From positions 67,535,001 to 67,599,000 of the forward strand of contig NC_134112.1 in NCBI RefSeq assembly GCF_040939455.1: a stretch of DNA of 64,000 nucleotides, written 5' to 3'. Below are positions 11,351 to 21,760 of the stretch, in pieces. Numbering within the stretch: the first letter of the stretch is position 1; every line of letters starts with the position of its first letter. The notes beneath the pieces were generated by a model. It was not told where the DNA came from. It did not search any database and saw only the letters and a program-made list of their open reading frames with translations. The translations under genes were made by a program, and so were the position numbers. Source of the stretch: Microcebus murinus. Its lineage: Eukaryota; Chordata; Mammalia; Primates; Cheirogaleidae.

Positions 11351-12142
11351 AGTGGGAACACCCGCACAAAAGCCAAACCTTTGTTTTGCTCTCTAATACA
11401 ATTCTGTAATGGCTGCTCTCTTGCTGTTTACCTTGGTACACAGTATCAAAGCTTCCTGATTATTGTTTCAGCATCGATACATTGTAATTTATGTAACTTA
11501 TTTTTAAGTTAATGTTTACTTACTTTGCAAAACTCAGTTACAAAAATAATGTGTACTCAGTGTTGAAAACACAGAAACCAAAGACCCGAAGAGGAAAGTA
11601 CAAATCACCTCTAATCCCTCCTCCAAGAGATGCCTGTTCTTAACAACAGGCATGTGCTATGATTGAATTATACATAGCAGTACTTTACATTTTTTAATTA
11701 ACAAAATTATCTTTAATTGCATCTTTTTGGAAGAGATATTTTAAAAACAGAGAAGAGTTTCAGATGTTCTATAGATTCTGAAGAGGGATGACGTGTTTGA
11801 AGAGCAAAGTGCTTTTTCAGTTAGATTCTTAATTAAAATTTTCACTTTATTCATTAAGGCTCTTGTTCAAGCAGTAGAAACCAAATTAGGCAAAAAGAGG
11901 CTTTACTGGAAGAATATAGAGGTGCTCATGGGAATGAAGAGAGCCGAAGAATGGGGTTTGTAAGAGACGGGGGTCTGGCAGCTACGGAAGGCAGCAGGAA
12001 CCACCTGCCAGGCGTCCTGTCTTCCTTCCCCTTCTCAGGAATCAAGGAATCAGAGTACCAGGAGAGAGTGGGCTTGGTTTTGTTTTGTTTTGCTGATCCT
12101 AGGTTACATAAGAATAGCTGAACTTGGCTGCAGCCTGACTGT
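11351..12142. other. Unannotated intergenic sequence
   Basis: No gene was recognised. A short GTTTT array lies near 12078-12094. Confidence 0.4.
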
Positions 12143-12162
12143 GGGGTGGGGGTGGGGTGGGG
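12143..12162 (+). other. Potential four-tetrad G-quadruplex
   Basis: GGGG-T-GGGGG-T-GGGG-T-GGGG: four runs of at least four G separated by single T loops. It is not in an obvious promoter. Confidence 0.85.
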
Positions 12163-12329
12163 TTCAGGAATAATTTTTAGGCTTCTGATTTGCATAAATA
12201 AATTGGTAATGGTCATTCCTCAGATTGGGAATGATGAAAGAGGACTGGGTTGGCTAAATCTGGGAAGGGGTCACATGAATGGTTTGATTTGGGGGATGTT
12301 GAAGTTGCAGTGCCTTGAGACATCAAAGG

Positions 12330-12770
12330 ATGTCCAGTAGGCCATGGGACACAATGGGTCGTGCTGCACATTCTCTGTCTGCCTCTCCAGACCCACACTT
12401 CCCTTCCCCTCTGCCACCCTGCTCTGGGCCTGCAAGGCTGACCTGCATCAACAAACTCCCATTGCCTTCTGGCTTCAGAGTGGGTTAGTTCAGTGGGGAG
12501 CAGCAGCATGAGGTCAGAGGAGAAAAGGAAATGCACTCGGTGTTTATCTCCCTGGCTTCTTTCCTGCAGGGCTGCTGTGGGCTGGCTGCATCCCTGAACC
12601 AAAGGTCGAAGCCCTTGTCAGGCGTCCTCTCCAAGTCTTTTTCTCTCCAGGTTCTGGTGCACTCGTGTTTATTCCAGAATACTGCACGACTCCTTGTAAT
12701 CTCCCTAGTTCCTGTCTACTCACTCAAATTGTCTCAATCTGAGTGTATTGCCCATTTCTGCCAGGGCCCT
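12330..12770. repeat. Probable ancient interspersed repeat, unnamed
   Basis: GGGCTGGCTGCATCCCTGAACC and CAAAGGTCGAAGCCCTTGTC are phrases I associate with a dispersed placental element. The 129-codon minus-strand ORF over it (12213-12602) shows no recognisable domain. Confidence 0.4.
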
Positions 12771-13104
12771 AATTAAGACATGGGTACAGAGTTCAGAGAA
12801 GCTCAGGCTAGAAAGGTATTTTGTGCACCATCTGTTTATAGATGTAGCAGACGCTGGTACAGATGATACGTTCCTTTGTGAGGGAGCACAGTTAAGAGAT
12901 GGAGAGAATTTAGGACTGAGGTTTAAGAAAGTATCACTTGCCTCCCACTGAAACGGTGAGAAGAATGACCTAATGAAATACCCCTCCAGGGACCCCCTTG
13001 AATCTGGAGAGAGGATGGGCACCTCTATAATCCCATAATAACATCACATATGGAGAGAGGCAATTCCCCAAAGGAAATCAGAATGATATTAAAATGGGAG
13101 AATG

Positions 13105-13435
<331 letters not shown>

Positions 13436-13469
13436 AAAATGGGAGAATGGATGCTGAGTACCTGGACCC

Positions 13470-13489
13470 AACACACACACACACACAGG
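13470..13489 (+). repeat. (CA)10 microsatellite
   Basis: A short pure CA array. Confidence 0.9.
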
Positions 13490-13559
13490 TGTGCGTACAC
13501 AGATGTAGCATACACACCTACATGGTTTTATTAAAACGTGTTGCAAATTTTCCTTGTCA

Positions 13560-13960
13560 ATGAGATTAATTCTGCTATGAGTGACAGAAAATCCAAAATA
13601 GTGGTTACTTAAACAAGAGAGCAGTTTATTTCTCTGTCATGTAAATGAACTTTGGAGATAGTTCAAGCTGCAATAGCACACCATAGTGTCAAGGATCAAG
13701 GCTACTCTGTTTTGTTGCTCTGCCATCCTCAGTATACAAATTCTACCTCATGGCTCACAGTGGTTACTTGTGCTCCAGCCATCTTGTCTGAGTTCCAGAC
13801 AGCAGGACACTTTTCAGATGTTGCACATTGCACTTCTGCTTACATCTCACTGGCCAGAACTTAGACATATGACCGTGTCTGCTGGTGAGTTACTGGAAAT
13901 ATATTTGTTTCAGATGGCTGTGTACCTAGCCTAAAATCAAGAGTTATAACATGAAGGAAA
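13560..13960. repeat. Probable ancient interspersed repeat, unnamed
   Basis: ATGAGTGACAGAAAATCCAA, GCAGTTTATTTCTCTGTCAT and the later CCAGCCATCTTGTCTGAG resemble a dispersed placental repeat. A similar decayed piece begins at 53280. No coding potential was seen. Confidence 0.4.
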
Positions 13961-15640
13961 TAAAGGGAGAATGGGAATTGGGACACCACTAGTGGTCTCT
14001 GACAAAACATGTTATTTTATAACCTGTTTTCTTATTCATTCAAACATTTCCTTTTTCTTCTCCTCCCGCTAGTTTTGATGATTCCCTGCTGGCCATAGTT
14101 ATACTATAATATCCTTCCATGTACACTATGTCTCCTAACCTAAAGCACCCATGAAAAATGTCAGATGACAGCAAGGATCCAACACATGGCTAATACAGTT
14201 TAGGAGGAGTCTTTAAGCCAAGTCAGCTGGTCCGCAAATCTTACAACATTAGTGCCAAAGGGACCTATACAGAGCATCCAGTCCCCAAACCAGAGCAGCA
14301 ACAGATCAAGGCATATATTTCAACAAAGCGAAATCTAGCTACAAAAGCCTGCTTCTTGCAGATAGTCCTAACTTTCTGTGATTTAAAAATACTAGGTACA
14401 TTTGATTCATGGGGACATTTTATACCCCGATTTAGGCAGATGTGAATGTATACATGCTACTCCTAGCTACACATCAATTTCCAGACAGGAATAAACTACC
14501 TACAGCTGCTTTTTCTAGGAGGCTTATGATGCTATGGCAAATGGAGCCATAAATTTCTGCCAGAGATGAAAATTCCACCGTCGGCACTCATTACCGTCTC
14601 ATTGGACTGCCTTTTCCCATAACAAATATGGTCAGTTTGGTTCCTGGGGTTGGTAGGAAAGGTAGCTGTTGGCTCAGAGAATTTGTTTCATTAAGCCAAA
14701 GTAACCAAAAAAAAAAAAATCATAAATAATGTGGATTAGAAACAATCTTAAAGTCCAGCCAAAGATAGGTTGGGAAGGCAGTGGGGTAGTAAAATTTTTC
14801 TCATCATGACGGAACTATTTACTTTTTATGCAGGCATTTCATGGCTCAAGGGATTGACAACTACTCTGCATGTGGCCAATTTTTCTTGAATTCTAGAGTT
14901 ATGGAAGCCGGTGCCGGTCCCTAGGAAAACATGCAGCATGTTGAAAGGGGCTTTTAATAAAAATCACATGTAGCGCATAAAAGTTTTGGTGAGAAACAAA
15001 ATGAAACTGTGAATGACAAATAATATTATAAGCTTTAAACTGTCTACCAATGTTATTTTAGTCATTATCTTCTTTGTCTCAGGGCTCTAGCACAGATGTT
15101 ATTATTTAGCAGGCAGGAGTTATATGTATTAGTCTAATATAATTATTAGGTCCCAGGGAGCCCTAGGTTATTAGTCCCCAAAGTGCTATCTTAGCCAGAT
15201 GGTCAAAGGGTTGTGTGCAGCTCTGTTCAGTGGGAGAATTTGTGAATCATCATGTAATTCTGCCACTTGTGTGGGCAGCAAGTTGTTTAACTTGAACCTA
15301 GCATCAGCAATTAAAGATACCACTCTGGAACACTTATAAAAGAACCTAATAATTCTCTAAGATTATAAAATGGTATTAAGAGTTGGATAATGGAGGTGTT
15401 ACTTTGGTTCCTGGTAAATCTAGCCTCTGTACCACACTGCTCATTAGAGACAATGGTTGACTATTGCATGGTGCCAGATTTTGAATCTCCAGGTGATAGT
15501 TTGCCACATGGTGGCCTGTTGGCTGATCCATGAAATGCCATGGTACACAAAGTGGCAAGAAGAATTATTTCCCCCTATATTTTGTAGAAAAGGTCATCAG
15601 GATTTCTTCATTAATAAGATATTTAAACTGTTGAATAATA
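13961..15640. other. Single-copy-looking intergenic sequence
   Basis: No repeat or exon was recognised over 1.7 kb. Repeat-poor DNA in an otherwise repeat-rich interval is a reasonable place to look for conserved enhancers, but sequence alone does not show one. Confidence 0.4.
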
Positions 15641-15644
15641 GCTG

Positions 15645-15958
15645 TATTAGTTACCTGTTGCTGTGTAACAAATTATCCCAACCCCTAGAGGCTTAAAACA
15701 ATTCCCATGGGTCAGGCACAACTTAGTTGGGTGTCTCTGGCTCAAGGTCTCTCTTGAGATTACAATAAAGGTATTGATTGGGGTTGTGGGATCATCTAAC
15801 CGCTCAGCTGCTGGTGGTGCTGGGGTCTGCTCTGAAGGTCACTCATGTGGCTGTTTGTAGGCTTCAATGCCTTGCCATTTGGGCTTCTCCACGGGGCTGA
15901 CTCAAGACATGGCTGTTGGCTTCCCATAGGGCTAGTGATGAGAGAGAGAGAAGGCAGG

Positions 15959-16040
<82 letters not shown>

Positions 16041-16230
16041 AAAACAGAAGACAGTCTTTTTTATAAGTTAATCTCAAAAGTGATGTGTTATCACTTCTGC
16101 CATGTTCTATTTGTTAGAAGTGAGTCAATAAGTCCAGCCACTTCTCAAGGGGAGGGATTACACAAGGGCATGACTATCAGGCAGTGGAGATCATTAGGGG
16201 TTATTATAGAGGCTTCCCACAGCAAAGGCA
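15645..16230. repeat. Old interspersed repeat containing a long GA array
   Basis: TGTATTAGTTACCTGTTGCT, GTAACAAATTATCCCAACCC and GAGGCTTAAAACAATTCCC form the start of a well-known placental repeat. Its internal short GA tract has grown into the array listed separately. The family name is not certain to me. Confidence 0.6.
15960..16038 (+). repeat. (GA)39 microsatellite
   Basis: 79 bases of uninterrupted GA repeats, the longest dinucleotide array in the window. It produces false Arg-Glu and Ser-Leu ORFs. Confidence 0.98.
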
Positions 16231-16659
16231 TTGGAGTTTTATATGAGGTATATTTGAAATAATTGTTTGGCAGATGGTATTGATTTTAATAAATTATTTT
16301 GTTTTTATTAATACATAGTAGCCAATATTCCATATTTGTTAACAAAGTGAGAACCTGTGAGTTTAGAAATCAGCTGATAATCTCCTAGGAAATGCTTAAT
16401 ATCAGGTCAGATTTCATGACCTACTTGAAGGCACTGAGCCTACTACATGCTAGTTTTTATAGGTTTAATATGTTTCATCTCATAAATTCTCTTTCGGTGA
16501 ATTAAATAGTATACTAATTTCTGTTTTTCCAAATTTGTTTGTTTGTTTTTTTTTTACTAATGAACAGACAATAAATTTTACATGGTGAGAATTTGGTTTA
16601 TTGTGTATTTGGTAAGATTGGGCTAAATGTGATATACACTATCTAAAATGTAAGATGTG

Positions 16660-16992
16660 AGGCTGGGCACGGTGGCTCACGCCTGTAATCCTAGCTCTCT
16701 GGGAGGCTGAGGCAGGCGGATTGCTCAAGGTCAGGAGTTCGAAACCAGCCTGAGCAAGAGCGAGACCCCGTCTCTACTATAAATAGAAAGAAATTAATTG
16801 GCCAACTAATATATATAGAAAATTAGCTGGGCATGGTGGTGCATGCCTGTAGTCCCAGCTACTTGGGAGGCTGAGGCAGAAGGATTACTTGAGCCCAGGA
16901 GTTTGAGGTTGCTGTGAGCTAGGCTGACGTCACGGCACTCACTATAGCCTGGGCAACAAGCGAAACTCTGTCTCAAAAAAAAAAAAAAAAAA
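16660..16992 (+). mobile_element. Alu (strepsirrhine type), sense, young
   Basis: A full-length element with intact poly-A at about 16975-16992. It carries the linker AAATTAATTGGCCAACTAAT. A 10-base target duplication, GTAAGATGTG, lies at 16650-16659 and 16993-17002. Confidence 0.98.
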
Positions 16993-17002
16993 GTAAGATG
17001 TG

Positions 17003-17024
17003 TGTGTATATATGTGTGTGTGTG
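17003..17024 (+). repeat. Impure (TG)n microsatellite
   Basis: TGTGTGTATATATGTGTGTGTGTG follows the Alu target duplication. Confidence 0.85.
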
Positions 17025-17029
17025 ACTTT

Positions 17030-18410
17030 AATCTCTAGGAGTTTATATCAATTTACAGAAGATCTGGTATGATAAAACCAACCAGTATCATTTTATTTTT
17101 GCCTGAAGAACTTCACTTAATATTTCTTTTAGTGCACGTCTACTGGCAATGAATTCTCCCAGCTTTTATTTATCTGATATTTTCTTTGGGTAAAGCATTC
17201 TAGCTTGACAGTTTTTTCTCTCAGTTCTTTAAAGACACCGTTCCAGCTTCTTCTGGCCTGCATGGTTTCTGATGAGAAGTTTGCTGTCATTCTGATCTTT
17301 GTTCTCTATACACAATGTTTCATAATTTGTCTCGGCATGATTTTCTGTTATTAATTTCTGTTTTTTAAATGCTTCACAAATTTCGATGTCATCCTTGCAC
17401 AGGGGCCATGCTAATCTTCTCTGTACCGTTCCAATTTTAGTATATGTGCTGCCAAAGTGAGCACTTGGCATGATTTTCTGAATGTATATTTTGCTTGGAA
17501 TTTGTTGAGATTCTTAGGTCCATGAGTTTATAGTTCCCATCAAATTTGGAAAATGTTTGACCATTATATCTTCAAATATCCCCCCTTTTCCTAACATATG
17601 TGTAATTGGGACTCCTTGACAATTGCTCACAGTCAGTGATGCTCTGTGTGTTGCTTAGTCTTTTTTTTCTGTTTGTGTTTCATGGATTGTTTTTCTCCTG
17701 ATTGTAGGTAAGGTTTTCCTGCTTCTTTGCTTGCCTAGTAATTTTTGATTGAATGTTTGACATTGTGAATTTTATATTTTTGAATATTAGATTTTGCTGT
17801 ATTCCTTTAAATAGTGTTGCATTTTGTTCTGGCACACAGATACTTGGAATCAGTTGGATTATTTCAAATCTTTCCTTTAATCTTTGCGAGGGCAGGTCCA
17901 GATCCATCTTCGATCTAGGTGTAATTTAACCTAGTATGCTACTATTAAGGCGGCATATGTTTTGGGATTCTACCTAATGACCATGTATTATAAAACCTTT
18001 CCACTCATCCTTGTGCAACACAAACAATTCTCAGCCCTGTGTGAGCTCTTGGAATTGTTATATCTTATTGGATATAAGTGGATCCTTTCAGTGGATCCTC
18101 CCTCTTTCTTGCTTTTTTCTGGTAATTTGTCTTAAATATTCTACTTGTCTTGACCAATATCTGTTTTTCAACCCAGCAAAACTTCTGGGGTCTGTTTGGG
18201 TTGCATCTCCTCATACCACAGCCTGGAAACTGCCTCCAGGGAGTAAACTGGTGCAGTTGTAGAACTTACCTTGTTTGTTTCCTTTCTCTCAGAGAGCATG
18301 GTCCTGTGCTGGCTGTTCTTCAATACACAAAAATAGTTGTTTCACTTTCTCTGTCCATTTTTTCTAGTTGTTTATGGTAAGAGGATAAATATGGTTCCTG
18401 TACTTCATTT
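17030..18410 (-). mobile_element. L1 fragment, antisense, interrupted by U6
   Basis: Phrases such as AGCATTCTAGCTTGACAGTT, TCTGGCCTGCATGGTTTCTG, GATGAGAAGTTTGCTGTCAT and ATATCTTCAAATATCCCCCC match antisense L1 sequence that I place upstream of ORF2. The right part (17640-18400) is less certain. The element is interrupted by a U6 retropseudogene. Confidence 0.65.
17368..17464 (-). pseudogene. U6 snRNA retropseudogene
   Basis: On the minus strand it reads GTGCTCACTTTGGCAGCACA, then TACTAAAATTGGAACGGTAC and AGAGAAGATTAGCATGGCCC, which is U6 from its first base. It diverges at CATCGAAATTTGTGAAGCAT, then has an A-rich tail. A perfect 14-base duplication (GGCATGATTTTCTG on the + strand) flanks it at 17334-17347 and 17467-17480, the mark of L1-mediated retroposition. 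No proximal/TATA snRNA promoter is seen, so it is not an active gene. Confidence 0.93.
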
Positions 18411-18426
18411 TGGCTGGTAGTGGAAT

Positions 18427-18767
18427 TTTTTTTTTTTTTTTTTTTTTTGAGACAGAGTCTCACTTTGTTGCCCAGGCTAGAGTGAGTGCCGTAGCATCAG
18501 CCTAGCTCACAGCAACCTCAAACTCCTGGGCTCAAGCAATCCTACTGCCTCAGCCTCCCGAGTAGCTGGGACTACAGGCATGTGCCACCATGGCCGGCTA
18601 ATTTTTTCTATATGTATTAGTTGGCCAATTAATTTCTTTTGTATTTATAGTAGAGACGGGGTCTCGGTCTTGCTCAGGCTGGTTTCGAACTCCTGACCTT
18701 GAGCAATCCACCCGCCTCGGCCTCCCAGAGAGCTAGGATTACAGGCGTGAGCCACCGCGCCCGGCCA
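18427..18767 (-). mobile_element. Alu (strepsirrhine type), antisense
   Basis: A full element runs from poly-T and GAGACAGAGTCTCACTTTG to GAGCCACCGCGCCCGGCC. A 16-base target duplication, TGGTAGTGGAATTTTT, lies at 18415-18430 (merging with the poly-T) and 18768-18783. Confidence 0.97.
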
Positions 18768-18783
18768 TGGTAGTGGAATTTTT

Positions 18784-20115
18784 ATAATGAAACTAAAATA
18801 AATATAGAATCGTACTTTTAAGAAACTTTTAGAATACAGAATAATCTTAATTTTAAGTCTAATTGAACTATGATTAGTCAGCCTCTATAATTTAGAAGCA
18901 AGTGCTAAGTGTTAGGGGATGGTCGCTTTTCACTTCTTAAGCAGAAAGGAGTTCACATAGGAAGAGGGTTTAAAGCAGGTTTTTGAAAGACAGGAGGAAT
19001 GTAAAGAGAGAGCATGGAAGAAGATATTACATCGGGAGGATTTTTGGACTTGGCTGGGATCATTGATTCAGCAAGCATTACTTCAACAACTGTTTTTGCC
19101 AAGTACTTGCTCTCCTGGCTTTCCTGCAGTCTGGAGCCAGCTAAGGAGCAAGTGCAGCCAAGTGCAGCTGCAGACATTGCAGATAGACACTGCTTTGGTG
19201 TGAGGATGTGAATAGCAGAAGTGCTTAGGAAAGAGAAGAAAAAATCAATTAACTTGTTGAATTCCCCCTCTCAGATAACCTGAATGTAATAGATTCTTAC
19301 AGAATGTAATATTTTTCAGTAGTGCCAACTGTGCACATTCTCGCTTCTCCTCATGTCCCCATCTGTGTTTCCAGAGCATTGACAACAATTGCATATGGTG
19401 GCCAAGGAATACTTTGTAATATTAATGCATATTATTATACTTTAAAATCCGTATATAAGTAAGCTTAGATGTAACATGAGTAATGTGCAATACCAATTCC
19501 TTACACTGTCAACTAAATGGATATGGAATGCTGGCATATTGTTCCAGTTTGGGTTTTCCAGAATGCAGATGACAAGTCAGTCAGAAGTGCAAAAAAATGT
19601 ATTTGGGAAATGCCTGTGAAAGATGAAGGGAAGAGGGAGGAGAGTGGGCAGGAGAAGCCTTCAGACCACAATGCAGGTCTGACACTTGTGAGTGGAGAGG
19701 GGGAAGGAAGGGAATTTGGGTAAGAGGAGCCTCATACTGCAACACAGCTCCGAGAACATGGTGGCCAGCCCAGCAGGGATCTCCTGTGCAAAGAATGCCA
19801 GTAGAGAAGTTCTGTAATGAGCAGAAATGGCTGGGTCCTCGTGTCCCTGCCTTGTACCCTCTAACAGAGAGCTTCCTGGGAAGAGTGTAGCCTCAGCTCG
19901 ACCACTCAGGCAAATCCTAAAATCACTGCACCATGGCTGGAAGCTGTAGAAAACTACGCACTTCATGGCCACTTTTCTCTCTGAAGGGAGATCTGAGGGG
20001 CCCACTTTCATGGCTGGTAAAAATTGTGAGTAATTTTAGTTTTATAAAAATATTTAATGATGTTTAACACTAGTTTCAAAAACTTAAAGCATCAAATTTG
20101 TTTACATAAATTTGA
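18784..20115. other. Unannotated intergenic sequence
   Basis: No gene or confident repeat was recognised. The ORFs around 19517-20011 on both strands show no family resemblance. Confidence 0.45.
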
Positions 20116-20119
20116 TTTA

Positions 20120-20460
20120 AAATTGTGTTAATCATGCTACAACATGAACCTGGAGGACATTATGCTAAGTGAAATAAGCCAGTCACAAAAAGACAAATAC
20201 TACATGATTCCACTCCTATGAAGTATCCAAAGTAGTCAAACTCTCCAACACAGAAAGCAGAGTGGTAGTTGCCAGGGCCCGGGGGTAGAGAGAAAGGGCG
20301 GTGGTTGTTCAATGGACACATAGTTTCAGTTTTGCAGGATGAAGAAGTTCTGGAAATCTATTGCATGACAAGGTACATATAGTTAACATTGCTGTACAGT
20401 ACACTTAAAAAGATGGTAAATTATAGATTTGTTTTTACCACAATAAAAAAAGTTTGAGAG
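20120..20460 (+). mobile_element. L1M 3'-end fragment
   Basis: CTACAACATGAACCTGGAGG, ACATTATGCTAAGTGAAATA and AGACAAATACTACATGATTC give the L1 ORF2/3'UTR junction, ending in AATAAAAAAAGTT. It is truncated at its 5' side. Confidence 0.9.
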
Positions 20461-20640
20461 TCATTCATTATAATTAGTATTTTCCTTTCAATTTTAATAG
20501 AACATCTTAAAACAAGAATCAAAAGTAATGTTGATTTTTACTCTGGCCCCAGGCACTACAAACATTAAGACCTGCAGTTGCAGTTTCTTTCAGATCTGAC
20601 CTTCCTGCCCTAAGTATAGCAACCTGACCCTAACAGAATT

Positions 20641-20811
20641 TTTTTTGTTTTTGTTTTTGTTTTTTTTGGTAAATTTGTTTTTAACTTTTTATAGAGGCTG
20701 GGTCTTACCATCTTGCTCAGGCTGGTCTGGAACTCCTGGCCTCAAGTGATCATCCTGCCTTGGCCTCCCAAAGTACTGAGATTACAGGCATGAGCCATCA
20801 CACCCAATGGC
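20641..20811 (-). mobile_element. Alu-related monomer, antisense
   Basis: Only one arm is present: GGCTGGGTCTTACCATCTTGCTCAG to GCATGAGCCATCACACCC, preceded by a T-rich GTTTTT tail. It looks like a free left monomer (FLAM/FRAM-like) or a truncated old Alu. Confidence 0.75.
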
Positions 20812-21319
20812 CTGCTTTTTATGCTCACATTGTTTCAGAAGTCTGATTTTACAGCCCTGATTCATTGGGATAATCAATTATCCCAAATTGCTAAGACCCC
20901 CTAGCCCAAGCTGGGTGAAATGGACAGAGGGGGGTGCTGAGGGGAAGGGATGAGGCCTCAGGTGGGCAGGGTGATGACACTGGGTTCGTACTTGGTGAGA
21001 ATGTTGCCAAGACTGAAACCAGCAATGAAGGAAGAGTGGCCTAATAAGGTAGCAAATGTACATTGTCCTCAGAGGCAATTGCACAGTGAACTTACTTCCA
21101 GCCCGTAATGGATACATCTGAACCTTCCATTTGTCTTAAAGAGTAAAATCACACAACTGGCCCACTCTTCAGACACAGTTTTAGCTGTCACTTAAAGACA
21201 ATGTCAAACAGGACATTGCATATTCAGAAACACTGACTGAAAACCTTGAACATGCTCTTGAGATTGTCATTAACTCAGACCCACCTGGCTGAGTTACACT
21301 ATTTTCAAAAGGTTAGATG

Positions 21320-21373
21320 GTGCTGGCTTCAGCAGCACATATACCAAAATTGAAATGATACAGAGAAGATTAG
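21320..21373 (+). pseudogene. U6 snRNA pseudogene, 3'-truncated
   Basis: GTGCTGGCTTCAGCAGCACA, then TATACCAAAATTGAAATGAT and ACAGAGAAGATTAG, match the first half of U6. The match stops abruptly and an A/T-rich stretch follows. No clear target duplication was found. Confidence 0.85.
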
Positions 21374-21579
21374 TAATAATTAAAATAATTTTTTAAAAAA
21401 GATTAAATGCTTGGTAGTAAGGGTAAGGCATTTGGGGAAATTTTAGAATTGCACATAATCAGAGCAAATTAGTTATGTCCAGAAAATACTGTTATTGGGA
21501 ACACAGTGCTAATGAATACAAAATAAAAGAGACCCCCTCCCCCCAGCTGGACAGCATCCAGATGGTAGAATTTATATGA

Positions 21580-21760
21580 TGTTTGGCTTTGGAATAGTCA
21601 TTTAACCTCTCTGTGCCTTCTGTTCCTCATCTATAGCAAGCAGGACTATGTAGTTCTTATCTCATTAAATTACTGTGATGATTAAATGCAATTATGCATG
21701 TGAATAAAACAGTAGAACAGGGCTTGGCACATACCAAGAATTCAATAAATATTATTAATA
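21580..21760 (+). mobile_element. MIR SINE, sense
   Basis: TTTAACCTCTCTGTGCCTTC, CTGTGATGATTAAATGCAAT and GGGCTTGGCACATACC match MIR and its tail. Confidence 0.8.

Noticed and set aside
12213..12602. 129-codon minus ORF
   Set aside because: No recognised domain; it overlaps a probable old repeat and shows no splice or start context.
15796..16077. Ser-Leu and Arg-Glu repeat ORFs
   Set aside because: These are translations of the (GA)n microsatellite.
17368..17464. Functional U6 snRNA gene
   Set aside because: It has mismatches in the conserved 3' part, no U6 promoter upstream, and target-site duplications that show it is a retroposed copy.
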